DNA of 64,000 bases, taken from the NCBI RefSeq assembly GCF_006740045.1, contig NZ_AP019749.1, positions 1,631,001-1,695,000 on the forward strand. The letters are read 5' to 3'. Shown piece after piece: positions 35,881 to 43,744 of the stretch (position 1 is its first letter; every line of letters starts with the position of its first letter). A program made the translations under genes and the position numbers. Source of the stretch: Comamonas terrigena NBRC 13299. GTDB lineage: Bacteria > Pseudomonadota > Gammaproteobacteria > Burkholderiales > Burkholderiaceae_C. Below the pieces are notes generated by a model. That model ran no database searches and had not been told where the DNA came from. It worked only from the letters and a program-made list of their open reading frames with translations.

Positions 35881-37113
35881 ATGTCTGAAACCGACCAGCG
35901 GCCGCATGCTGCGGCCCCCGGCTCCGGGCCAAGCCCGGCGGCGCCAGTGGTGCGAGAGTCTGCGCAGATGCCCACGCCGCTGGGCTCCCAGCATGCCCAG
36001 CTGACGCGTTGGGCGCTGTGGCTGCGCAATTTCTGGCCTGGCCCGGTGCGCATTGATCTGCAGGAGCTGCTGCGCATGGCGTTGGGTGTGGCACTGGGGC
36101 TGCTGGTGACGGGCATGTTGTCGCGCTGGTGGACGGATGTGCCGACCAGCACCTGGATGGTGTCGTCGCTGGGGGCCAGTGCGGTGCTGCTCTTCGGTAT
36201 GCCGGCCAGCCCGCTGGCGCAGCCCTGGCCGGTGCTGGGCGGGACTGTGGTGTCGGCCCTGGTGGGCGCGCTCTGCCAGCGCCTGGTGCCGGATCTGGCG
36301 GTGGCGGCCGCCCTGTCGGTGGGGTTGAGCATCTTGCTGATGGTGCCGCTGCGCTGCATGCACCCGCCAGGCGCCGGTTTTGCCGCTTTCGTGGTGCTGG
36401 AGCATGCCGATGGCGTGGCGCTGGTGGCCTTCCCCATTCTGTTCAATGTGGCGGTGCTGGTGCTGTGCGCCGTGGTCTACAACACCTTGACCGGCAAGCG
36501 TTATCCGCATCCGCAGCACAGCTACAAGGGCGCCGGGTCGGCGCGCTTTGTCTCGGCCGACCTGGATGCCGCGCTGTCCCATTACAACCAGGTGCTGGAC
36601 ATCAGTCGGGCCGATCTGGAAGGCTTGCTGCACATGGCGGGCAAAGCGGCTTTTCAGCGCACCCTGGGCGATCTGCGCTGTGCAGACATCATGTCCCGGC
36701 CGGTGTTTGCGGTGGAGCCGCAGGTGGCACTGAAAGAGGCCTGGGCGCTGATGCGGCAGGAGCAGGTCAAGGCGCTGCCCGTGGTGGATGCGCAACACCA
36801 GGTGCTGGGCATTGTGTCGGTGACCGACTTCATGCGGCTGGCCCAGCTCGATGTGCGCGACGGCCTGGGTCAGCGGCTCAAGCACCTGGTGTCCTGGCGC
36901 AGCAACAGCCAGGGAACGGTGGGCGACATCATGTCCCAGGATGTACAGGTGGCCGGTGACGACGGGCTGGTGACGACGCTGATCCCCTTGTTTTCGGAAG
37001 CCGGTCACCACCACCATATTCCCATCGTGGATGCGCAGCGCCGGCTGGTGGGCATCGTCACCCAGACCGATCTGGTCCGCACTCTCAGCAAAACCATCGG
37101 CTCGGGTGACTGA
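35881..37113 (+). CDS. HPP family membrane protein with two C-terminal CBS domains
   Basis: Membrane protein of 410 residues. Four or five spans (about residues 66-210) form the HPP domain, named for the motif HPPGAGFAAF (161-170). A CBS pair follows at about 262-320 (DIMSRPVFAVEPQVALKEA) and 345-405 (DIMSQDVQVAGDDGLV), likely adenosine-nucleotide sensing. HPP-domain proteins have been linked to nitrite transport in plastids and cyanobacteria; the bacterial CBS-fused form has no settled role. The first 45 residues are Pro/Ala-rich and cytoplasmic. GCGGAGAGCGGAG precedes the ATG. Monocistronic. Confidence 0.88.
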   Translation: MSETDQRPHAAAPGSGPSPAAPVVRESAQMPTPLGSQHAQLTRWALWLRNFWPGPVRIDLQELLRMALGVALGLLVTGMLSRWWTDVPTSTWMVSSLGASAVLLFGMPASPLAQPWPVLGGTVVSALVGALCQRLVPDLAVAAALSVGLSILLMVPLRCMHPPGAGFAAFVVLEHADGVALVAFPILFNVAVLVLCAVVYNTLTGKRYPHPQHSYKGAGSARFVSADLDAALSHYNQVLDISRADLEGLLHMAGKAAFQRTLGDLRCADIMSRPVFAVEPQVALKEAWALMRQEQVKALPVVDAQHQVLGIVSVTDFMRLAQLDVRDGLGQRLKHLVSWRSNSQGTVGDIMSQDVQVAGDDGLVTTLIPLFSEAGHHHHIPIVDAQRRLVGIVTQTDLVRTLSKTIGSGD

Positions 37114-37205
37114 GCGGCGCCGACACGCAGCAGCGGTCGTGCCATATTTTTGCCATCGTGCGGGCGTTTCCTGGCGTGGACGCGAAAAAAGGCAGCGGTC
37201 AAAAA

Positions 37206-37234
37206 AAGACAGTGCCTGTTGCAGCAGGTACAAT
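37206..37234 (+). promoter_or_regulatory. Possible sigma-70 promoter for infA
   Basis: AAGACA and TACAAT hexamers are spaced by 17 bases in the 338-bp region 37114-37451 between the HPP gene and infA. The leader to the infA ATG would be about 210 bases; nothing else is recognisable in the rest of the gap. Confidence 0.35.
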
Positions 37235-37451
37235 TGAAGGATTTTCCTCGAGCAGTGCCAAGCCTTGCCCGGGAAGCGTGTGGAAGGCCGAATGCACGGC
37301 CTGGAGCGCCTTTCCGTCTGATCTGCGCCGTGGCTGGCGCAGTGCACCCGCTGTCTGTCTGAAGGAAAGGGCCGTCGCTTGTGGCCCGGCAGGTGGTTGT
37401 GGCCCACCTTGCGCTGGCACCGCTGACACAGATTGAACTGAAAGAATTGAA

Positions 37452-37703
37452 ATGGCTAAAGAAGAACTGATTGAAATGCAAGGCTCGGTCACCGAAGTGC
37501 TGCCCGACTCGCGTTTCCGCGTGACCCTGGAAAACGGTCACCAGCTGATTGCCTACACTGGCGGCAAGATGCGCAAGCACCACATCCGCATTCTGGCCGG
37601 CGACAAGGTGTCGCTGGAAATGTCGCCCTACGATCTGACCAAGGGTCGCATCACTTTCCGTCACCTGGCAGGTCGCGGTCCAGGCCCCAACTCTTCGCGC
37701 TAA
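37452..37703 (+). CDS. infA: Translation initiation factor IF-1
   Basis: S1/OB-fold protein (83 residues) that occupies the ribosomal A site during initiation. [35 protein letters not shown], then [30 protein letters not shown], is near-invariant in betaproteobacteria, and the C-terminal extension ([13 protein letters not shown]) is typical of the extra infA copy many of them carry outside the ribosomal protein operon. GAACTGAAAGAATTGAA precedes the ATG. It lies 82 bp upstream of tRNA-Pro. Confidence 0.96.
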   Translation: MAKEELIEMQGSVTEVLPDSRFRVTLENGHQLIAYTGGKMRKHHIRILAGDKVSLEMSPYDLTKGRITFRHLAGRGPGPNSSR

Positions 37704-37768
37704 AGCGTTGGCGCCGCACAAAATGTGCATTTCGCGCCAACCAAGCCAAAAACCGTGTTGTGAGCACG

Positions 37769-37774
37769 TATAAT
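37769..37774 (+). promoter_or_regulatory. Consensus -10 of tRNA-Pro copy 1
   Basis: TATAAT, preceded by CG so not extended, ends 11 bases before the tRNA-Pro 5' end. No strong -35 is visible, and TTGTGA at 37758 is too close to serve. Confidence 0.55.
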
Positions 37775-37785
37775 CACATCTTTGT

Positions 37786-37862
37786 CGGAGCGTAGCGCAG
37801 CCTGGTAGCGCATCTGCTTTGGGAGCAGAGGGTCGCGAGTTCGAATCCCGCCGCTCCGACCA
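37786..37862 (+). tRNA. tRNA-Pro (anticodon TGG), copy 1
   Basis: A 77-base tRNA with encoded CCA. Acceptor CGGAGCG pairs with CGCTCCG; the anticodon loop is CTTTGGGA with TGG, reading CCA and by wobble other proline codons; the T-arm is GAGTTCGAATCCC. Identical over all 77 bases to the copy at 38929. A TATAAT -10 lies just upstream and a terminator follows. Confidence 0.97.
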
Positions 37863-37869
37863 TTGATTC

Positions 37870-37906
37870 AAGGGGTTAGCTCAATTGGGCTAACCCCTTT
37901 TGTCTT
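37870..37906 (+). terminator. Terminator after tRNA-Pro copy 1
   Basis: An 11-bp stem AAGGGGTTAGC/GCTAACCCCTT is followed by TTGTCTTTT, eight bases after the tRNA 3' end. Confidence 0.85.
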
Positions 37907-38074
37907 TTCTGGCCGCGCTGCAGGGTGCGTGCCTGCATCCCCTCCTGTCCGTTGTGTTCCAGCTCCGGTGCCATCTTTGTGTGGCCTGGCGGCTTTTGGG
38001 GTGCGGTTTTCGCTGCTTCCTGGCTTCGGTCTGAGATGGCTTTGTTACGATCCATTCCAACAATAGGAGAGGGT

Positions 38075-38338
38075 ATGTTCATAGCCATTGTCTGGGTGGC
38101 GCTGGTGTTCGCGTGCGGATGGCTGGCTGCAAAGCGGGGGCGATCGGGAGTGGGCTGGTGCGTGGCCGCCTTGCTGGCGAGTCCTTTCATTGCAGGCATG
38201 CTGGTGCTGCTGCTCCCTGTGCAGGCCAGTGTCGAAATGCGCCGCCAGCAAAAGCGCTGCAAACAGTGTGACCCCAAGGGGCGGCGCAGCGCCGGAGAGT
38301 GCACGCAGTGCCTGGCGTCGGCGCCTTTCAATCTCTGA
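38075..38338 (+). CDS. Small membrane protein with paired CxxC motifs, unknown function
   Basis: An 87-residue protein with two hydrophobic segments (about residues 1-18 and 28-49) and a cytoplasmic tail carrying CKQCDPKG and CTQC, two CxxC pairs 12 residues apart that could bind zinc as a small ribbon. AGGAGAGG lies just before ATG 38075, a very strong ribosome site, which decides the start. It sits alone between the two identical tRNA-Pro genes. I do not recognise the family. Confidence 0.65.
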   Translation: MFIAIVWVALVFACGWLAAKRGRSGVGWCVAALLASPFIAGMLVLLLPVQASVEMRRQQKRCKQCDPKGRRSAGECTQCLASAPFNL

Positions 38339-38575
38339 AGCCCGGTAGGCCTTCCAGGGCCTTGCGCACGCAGTACATCGCCCGAAGCCCGCTCGCGGTT
38401 TTTTTGCGCCGGGACCTGCCCAGGGTGGTGCACAGCGGCTGTCTGCCGGGGACCGGTGTCTGACAGAATTTCACAAAGCGTGCGATCTGCCGCACATCTC
38501 TACCAAAATGATGCGGATTCGCTTCTATAGAAATTTCTGAATCGATAGCATTTCTCTGAAATACGGAAGGCTATC

Positions 38576-38872
38576 GTGATCGAGCAGTTGTGGGATGAGG
38601 TCTTTGAAGCGGCGCTGAAGCTTCATAAGCGCCTGGATGTGGAGCAGTTGGATGGCATCCCTGCAGAATTTTTGCAGCAACTGAACGCGGCACAAAGCCA
38701 ATGCTGTGCATTTGCAGAGGAGTTGATGCAGCAGACGCCCGGCCGCTTGGTCGCGATGGCTGCCGATCCGGAAGTGAACCACCGCGGGCTCCAGCTTGCG
38801 CATGCCTATGCCAGCCTGGTGCTGGAGGCTGCCCGGTTGCGTCGCACCCTGCCGCAAGCAGGGCGCGACTGA
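38576..38872 (+). CDS. Small helical protein, unknown function
   Basis: A 98-residue, mostly alpha-helical soluble protein (MIEQLWDEVFEAALKLHKRLDVEQLDG and LQQLNAAQSQCCAFAEELMQQ). It starts with GTG, with GGAAGG five to six bases upstream. The leader (about 38500-38570) is clearly AT-richer than the surroundings, which may reflect a promoter or foreign origin. It is enclosed by the two tRNA-Pro copies together with the CxxC membrane protein. No family recognised; acidic and without membrane segment. Confidence 0.6.
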   Translation: MIEQLWDEVFEAALKLHKRLDVEQLDGIPAEFLQQLNAAQSQCCAFAEELMQQTPGRLVAMAADPEVNHRGLQLAHAYASLVLEAARLRRTLPQAGRD

Positions 38873-38912
38873 AACAGTGCATCCATCGGGCCGATGGGTG
38901 GCGTAAATCGGG

Positions 38913-38918
38913 TATACT
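38913..38918 (+). promoter_or_regulatory. -10 element of tRNA-Pro copy 2
   Basis: TATACT ends 10 bases before the second tRNA-Pro. The flanking bases differ from copy 1, so the two genes have separate promoters. Confidence 0.5.
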
Positions 38919-38928
38919 TCTCGCTGTC

Positions 38929-39005
38929 CGGAGCGTAGCGCAGCCTGGTAGCGCATCTGCTTTGGGAGCAGAGGGTCGCGAGTTCGAATCCCGCCGCTCC
39001 GACCA
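38929..39005 (+). tRNA. tRNA-Pro (anticodon TGG), copy 2
   Basis: A 77-base tRNA with encoded CCA, identical in sequence to the copy at 37786-37862. The identity stops at the tRNA boundaries: upstream and downstream bases differ. It has its own -10 element and its own terminator. Confidence 0.97.
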
Positions 39006-39010
39006 AGATC

Positions 39011-39046
39011 AACCCCATCGAGTGAAAGCTCGGTGGGGTTTTTTCA
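39011..39046 (+). terminator. Terminator after tRNA-Pro copy 2
   Basis: A 12-bp stem AACCCCATCGAG/CTCGGTGGGGTT with one G-U pair runs into six T, six bases after the tRNA. Confidence 0.85.
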
Positions 39047-39212
39047 TGCTCATTTAATCCTGGTCAGTCCGCAAACCGGCAGAAAGCTGACAGTGGTGTC
39101 AGTTTGTACTGGCGATTTGTACTGCTATGGTCATAATTGGATTCATATATAAATTCAATGTGACCGCGGTGTTAGCTTGTCGCGCACCGCAGCAGATCCC
39201 TCACTGATACCC

Positions 39213-40553
39213 ATGCCCATTCCACATGCGCGATACACCCGCCAATGGGCCGGCCTGTTGGACGCCGTCACCCCTGCCGTGCGCGAGGCCGTGCGCTCCG
39301 TGGCGCAGGGCCATGCCGAGGAGCTGGCGCGGCGTTTTTACCAGGACATGTCGCAGGAAGAAGGGGCTGTGCTCTTTCTGTCGAACATCCCTTTGCGCCA
39401 GCGGCTGGAGCAGTCGCTGCAGCGCTGGATGCGCAGCGTGTTTGACGGCTCCAGCCTGCAGCTGGAGCAGAAGGTGGCGCAGCAGGTGCATGTGGGCGAG
39501 GTGCATGCCCGCATCGATGTGCCGGTGCACCTGGTGCTGCAGGGCGCGCGCGGGCTGAAGGTGCATCTGCATCAGTTGCTGTTGCAGGCCGACGGCGCAG
39601 CCCAGCATGCGGCCGTGCTGGTGGATCTGTGTATGGAGATCATGAGCCAGGCCTATGCCCGTTCGATGGAGCGCACGGCCCGCACCAAGGACGCCTACCG
39701 CCTGCACGCGATCACCCACAACCTGGGCACCGAGCGCGAACGCCAGCGCGCGGCGCTGCTGGAATGGGAGAACCAGTTGCTGTGCGAGCTGGCCATGGAG
39801 CGCTCCGGTGCACAGCTGCCGCGCATGGCCGTGTCCGACTTTGGCCTGTGGTTTCACCACAAGGGCGAGTTCGTGTTCCGCGGGGCGCAGGAGACGCGCC
39901 GCATCGAATCGGCGATGCAGGACGTGGATGTGGTCTGGCTGCCCGCGTTGGAAGCGCTGGAGCCGGGGGCTCCGCGCATGCAGCAGCTGCGTCAGCTGCG
40001 GGACGAGGTGCGCCGCATCAACTACCACCTGGCCGCACTGTTCGAGCAGCACCAGGAGCTGGATGCCGGGCGCGATGTGCTCACCCGGCTGCTGAACCGC
40101 AAGTTTCTGCCTGTGGTGCTGGGCAAGGAAATGGGGCATGCCCAGCAGCACAGCGAATCCTTTGCCGTGCTGGTGGTGGATGTGGACCATTTCAAGCAGA
40201 TCAACGACCAGCATGGCCACGATGGCGGTGACCGTGTGCTGCAGCAGGTAGCGGATGTGCTGCAGTCTGCCTGCCGTGGTGGCGACTATGTGTTCCGCCT
40301 CGGCGGTGAGGAATTTCTGCTGCTGCTGGTGGATGTGGGCCAGGCCCAGGCGGTGGCGCTGGCCGAGCGCTTGCGCCAGCGCATGCAGCATGAGCCCATG
40401 CGCCTGCCGCAGGATCGCAGCACCCAGGTGACGGTGAGCATTGGCGTGGCCCTGTATGACGGCCACCCGGACTACCAGCGCATGCTCCAGCGTGCCGATG
40501 CGGCGCTGTACCAGGCCAAGGAGAAGGGGCGCAACCGGGTGGAGTTGGCGTAG
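39213..40553 (+). CDS. dosC: Globin-coupled diguanylate cyclase, DosC/YddV-like
   Basis: Haem-based oxygen sensor that makes cyclic di-GMP. The sensor globin covers about residues 10-160; numbered from ATG 39213, Tyr43, Leu65 and His98 fall exactly at the distal Tyr, distal Leu and proximal His of E. coli YddV, in RRFYQDM, RQRLEQS and VGEVHARIDVP. A helical middle domain (about 170-285) leads to a GGDEF domain with active-site GGEEF (364-368) and the inhibitory I-site RGGD (355-358), five residues before it. The residue match supports ATG 39213 over an in-frame TTG at 39177. No DosP-type partner is adjacent. A TATATAAAT stretch near 39147 may hold the promoter. Confidence 0.92.
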   Translation: MPIPHARYTRQWAGLLDAVTPAVREAVRSVAQGHAEELARRFYQDMSQEEGAVLFLSNIPLRQRLEQSLQRWMRSVFDGSSLQLEQKVAQQVHVGEVHARIDVPVHLVLQGARGLKVHLHQLLLQADGAAQHAAVLVDLCMEIMSQAYARSMERTARTKDAYRLHAITHNLGTERERQRAALLEWENQLLCELAMERSGAQLPRMAVSDFGLWFHHKGEFVFRGAQETRRIESAMQDVDVVWLPALEALEPGAPRMQQLRQLRDEVRRINYHLAALFEQHQELDAGRDVLTRLLNRKFLPVVLGKEMGHAQQHSESFAVLVVDVDHFKQINDQHGHDGGDRVLQQVADVLQSACRGGDYVFRLGGEEFLLLLVDVGQAQAVALAERLRQRMQHEPMRLPQDRSTQVTVSIGVALYDGHPDYQRMLQRADAALYQAKEKGRNRVELA

Positions 40554-40707
40554 CAGGCTGCCGCCCCAGCCTGCGCTTGGCGCTGCGGGTGATCAGGCGA
40601 TTATGGGAAAGGCGGGTGACCTGCTGCCAGTGCTTGGTGGGCACCAGATGGGGTGGTCCGGTCAGTGCTGCGCAGGCCAGGCGCACTCTGGCGCTAGGAG
40701 GTTGTGC

Positions 40708-41787
40708 TCAGTCTGCGCTGTGCACGCCCAGCAGGGCATGCAGATGGCTGCTGCTGGTGGTGTATTGCAGCAGCGGGGCCTGGCCGCTGAGTTGCTCGGC
40801 CACGGCAAAGGCGGCCAGCGTGGCTTCGTGGAAGCCGCACAGAATCAGCTTGCGTTTGCCGGGATAGGTGTTGATATCGCCCACGGCATAGATGCCGGGC
40901 TCGGCCGTGGCAAAACGGGCCGTGTCCACGGGCAGCTGCTTGCGTTCCAGCTCCAGCCCCCATTCGGCGATCGGGCCCAGCTTGGGTGAAATGCCCAGGT
41001 AGGCCAGCAGCAGATCGGCGTGCAATGCCTGGGTGCTGCCGTCGGGCAGCGCCACTTCCAGCGCTTGCAGGCGGCCATCGGCGGCCTGCTGTAGTGCTGC
41101 GGGCTGGCCTGCCACCACCTGGATACGGCCCTGGGCGCGCAGGTCGGCCAGCTGGGCCAGCAAGGCATCGGGGCCGGTGAACACATCGCGGCGGTGCAGC
41201 AGCGTGGTGCTGGCGGCGTCCTGTGCGGTGGCGCAGGCCACGGCAGCGGCCACGGCGGTTTCGTCGCCACCCAGTACCACCACGTGGCGGCTGCGGGCAT
41301 GGCCCAGCTGGTGCGGGTGGTAGAAGAGCTGGCTGCCCACCAGGGCATCCGCCCCCTCTACCTTGAGTGCACGCGGCACAAAAGCGCCCACACCAGCGGC
41401 CAGGATCAGGCTGCGGGCGGCAAAGCGGGTGCCGGTGTGGGTGGTCAGCAGCAGGCGGTCATCGGCCAGACGCTGCAGCTGTTCCACCTGCTGGCCCAGG
41501 TGGTAGACCGGGGAAAACGGTGCGGCCTGCTGCTGCAGGCGCTCCGACAGCTCCCGGCCGGTGCAGGCGCGGATGCCGGGAATGTCGTAAATCGGTTTGT
41601 CGGGATAGAGCTCGGCGCATTGGCCGCCAGCATGGGGCAGGGCGTCCACCACATGGGCCCGCAGGCCCAACAGCCCCAGCTCGAATACCTGGAACAGCCC
41701 CACCGGGCCGGCACCTACGACCACCACGTCGGTGGTGATCGGTGCGGCAGTGTCGGCGGGTTGCGCCGCAGCGGCTTGCAGGGGCAT
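40708..41787 (-). CDS. Ferredoxin--NADP reductase, thioredoxin-reductase-like type
   Basis: FAD-dependent NAD(P)H oxidoreductase (359 residues) of the FNR type found in low-GC bacteria, Rhodopseudomonas and betaproteobacteria. The FAD motif VVVVGAGPVGLFQVFELG (about residues 21-38), GGQCAELYPDKPIYDIPG, the NADPH-site VVVLGGDETAVAAAVA, and the C-terminal YAVGDINTYPGKRKLILCGFHEA are all present. There is no CxxC redox pair, which separates it from thioredoxin reductase. It starts 13 bp after fdxA and is surely co-transcribed with it, so FdxA is its likely redox partner. Confidence 0.9.
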   Translation of the reverse strand: MPLQAAAAQPADTAAPITTDVVVVGAGPVGLFQVFELGLLGLRAHVVDALPHAGGQCAELYPDKPIYDIPGIRACTGRELSERLQQQAAPFSPVYHLGQQVEQLQRLADDRLLLTTHTGTRFAARSLILAAGVGAFVPRALKVEGADALVGSQLFYHPHQLGHARSRHVVVLGGDETAVAAAVACATAQDAASTTLLHRRDVFTGPDALLAQLADLRAQGRIQVVAGQPAALQQAADGRLQALEVALPDGSTQALHADLLLAYLGISPKLGPIAEWGLELERKQLPVDTARFATAEPGIYAVGDINTYPGKRKLILCGFHEATLAAFAVAEQLSGQAPLLQYTTSSSHLHALLGVHSAD

Positions 41788-41800
41788 GGCGGCGTGGCGC

Positions 41801-42130
41801 TCAGCGGATCAGGTCGTTGATCTTGCCGGGCGTGCCGTTGAAGCTGTCGGCGTCAGGCAGCGAAGCCTTGCGCTTGGTGATGCTCTTCCAGCCCTTGGCC
41901 AGCGACAGCTCGGCATTCAGCTTGATGAAGGCCAGTTGGTCGGCAGGCACATCTTCTTCGGCAAAGATGGCGTTGGCCGGGCATTCGGGAATGCACACGG
42001 CGCAGTCGATGCACTCATCGGGATCGATGACCAGGAAGTTCGGGCCTTCGCGGAAGCAATCCACAGGGCACACATCCACGCAATCGGTGTATTTGCACTT
42101 GATGCAGTTTTCGGTGACGACGTGAGTCAT
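41801..42130 (-). CDS. fdxA: 7Fe-type ferredoxin FdxA
   Basis: Small electron carrier of 109 residues with a 3Fe-4S and a 4Fe-4S cluster. The first cluster region is [18 protein letters not shown] and the second [12 protein letters not shown]; the spacing is that of the Azotobacter-type seven-iron ferredoxins. AAGAACAACC precedes the ATG. It is transcribed with the reductase at 40708-41787 and begins 130 bp downstream of cysN on the same strand, which makes it a candidate electron donor for CysI. Confidence 0.94.
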   Translation of the reverse strand: MTHVVTENCIKCKYTDCVDVCPVDCFREGPNFLVIDPDECIDCAVCIPECPANAIFAEEDVPADQLAFIKLNAELSLAKGWKSITKRKASLPDADSFNGTPGKINDLIR

Positions 42131-42259
42131 GGTTGTTCTTATGGGGTTCGGTGAAACCCCAGGATTTTAGGTGTTTTCCCAAGTCCCTCCAGCAGGCGGG
42201 GCGGAACAAGGGTTAAAGAGACCCGCCAGACCGGTGCCTGGCAGGGTCCGGGCTGTTGC

Positions 42260-43627
42260 TCAACGCACCAGGGCCGCGCCGGCGGTGGCATTGCTGGCAG
42301 TGTCCACCAGAATCAGCGAACCCAGCTGGCGTGCACGGGTGAAGGGGGCTGCAGGAATGGCTTCCTGCAGTTGCAGTTCGACCTGACCGATGGCGTTGGC
42401 TTCCAGCTGCTGGGCCTCTTCCTGGTCCAGGGTGTTGATGTTCAGGCGGTAGGCCACGCGGCGCGCCTTGGCCTTGACCCAGCGGTGGCCATGCAGCGCC
42501 CAGTAAACGCGGCCGGGAACCAGCGGCTCGTTGTCCATCCAGGCCACGGTGGCGGTGATGTCGCGGCTGGCCGGCCAGGGGCTGACGGCGGTGGGGGTAT
42601 CAAAGTCGTCCTCGGCCATGGCGGACTGCACGGGGGCGGCCACGATCCAGTCGCCACGCGAGACATCGACCTCGCGGTCCAGCGTAATGCCAGCGGACAA
42701 GCCGGCTTCCACGCCCTTGGGTGCGCGGGCATGGTCAATCACCTGGGCGATGGTGGCCAACTGGCCGCTGGGCAGAATCTGTGCCAGTGCCCCGACCTGG
42801 GCGCTGCCGGCAGCCACACGGCCCCAGAACACGCGGCGGCCCTGGGTGGTGACGGCACTGTCATGGAATTTCTCCACCCACTGCACCGGGAAGGCCAGCG
42901 GCAGCTGTACATCGGCCGGGGTGTTGGGCAGCTCTTCCAGCAGTTGCAGCAGGCTGGGGCCTTGGTAACCGGCCCAGCCGGCTTCGCGGTTCACCACGTT
43001 GAAGCCCTTGAGGGCCGAGACGGGAATGGTGGCGGCCACGGCAATGCCCGCGTCCTGGGCAAATTGCGCCAGTGCGCCGCGGATGTGGGCAAAGGCCAGT
43101 GCCGGGTCGGCCACGGCGTCGAGCTTGTTGACGGCAAACACTAGCGAATGCACGCGCAGCAGATGGGCCAGCAGGCTGTGGCGGCGGGTCTGGGGCAGCA
43201 GCTGCAGGCTGGCGTTCTGCCAGTCGAGCTTGGTGGCGTCCACCAGCACCACGGCGGCATCGGCGCTGGAGGCTGCGGTGACCATGTTGCGGGTGTACTG
43301 CTCGTGGCCGGGGGCGTCGCCGATGATGAACTTGCGGCTTTCGGTGGCGAAGTAGCGGTAGGCCACATCGATGGTGATGCCCTGTTCGCGCTCGGCAGAC
43401 AGGCCGTCGGTCAGCAGTGCCAGGTCGGTTTCACCGCTCTTGGTCACGCCGGCCAGCTGGTCCTGCAGCACGGCGCGGGTGTCCACCAGCAGGCGGCCGA
43501 TCAGCGTGGATTTGCCGTCGTCCACCGAGCCGCAGGTGATGAAGCGCAGCGCGGATACATGGTCATTCAGGTCTGCTGTGCCATCGGCACCGGCCTGGGC
43601 CGCTGTGGAGTTGATCGTTTCAGTCAT
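42260..43627 (-). CDS. cysN: Sulfate adenylyltransferase subunit 1 (GTPase)
   Basis: GTPase subunit (455 residues) of ATP sulfurylase, which with CysD activates sulfate to adenylyl sulfate. The translation-factor-like G motifs are clear: GSVDDGKSTLIGRLL (P-loop, about residues 33-47), DVAYRYF, DAPGHEQYTRNM and NKLD. The protein ends after the elongation-factor-like C-terminal domains, without an APS kinase (CysC) fusion, which matters because the neighbouring CysH looks PAPS-specific. It lies 117 bp after cysD. Confidence 0.94.
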   Translation of the reverse strand: MTETINSTAAQAGADGTADLNDHVSALRFITCGSVDDGKSTLIGRLLVDTRAVLQDQLAGVTKSGETDLALLTDGLSAEREQGITIDVAYRYFATESRKFIIGDAPGHEQYTRNMVTAASSADAAVVLVDATKLDWQNASLQLLPQTRRHSLLAHLLRVHSLVFAVNKLDAVADPALAFAHIRGALAQFAQDAGIAVAATIPVSALKGFNVVNREAGWAGYQGPSLLQLLEELPNTPADVQLPLAFPVQWVEKFHDSAVTTQGRRVFWGRVAAGSAQVGALAQILPSGQLATIAQVIDHARAPKGVEAGLSAGITLDREVDVSRGDWIVAAPVQSAMAEDDFDTPTAVSPWPASRDITATVAWMDNEPLVPGRVYWALHGHRWVKAKARRVAYRLNINTLDQEEAQQLEANAIGQVELQLQEAIPAAPFTRARQLGSLILVDTASNATAGAALVR

Positions 43628-43744
43628 CGCATTCTTTCAGTGTTCAAACACGTCCCAGGTCGGGACCGCCGCGCTGGCGGTGTCGCCCTTCCGGCAGTAC
43701 GCCCTGCCTGGGAAGGGGCAGGCGCGCAGCGCCTCAGGGCTGTG

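Noticed and set aside
37158..37436. 92-codon frame upstream of infA
   Set aside because: Low-complexity translation without a ribosome site; it overlaps the probable infA promoter and leader.
37786..39005. Integrated mobile element bounded by the tRNA copies
   Set aside because: No integrase, recombinase or toxin gene lies in the interval, and both tRNAs are complete with their own promoters, so the repeats alone do not prove an element.
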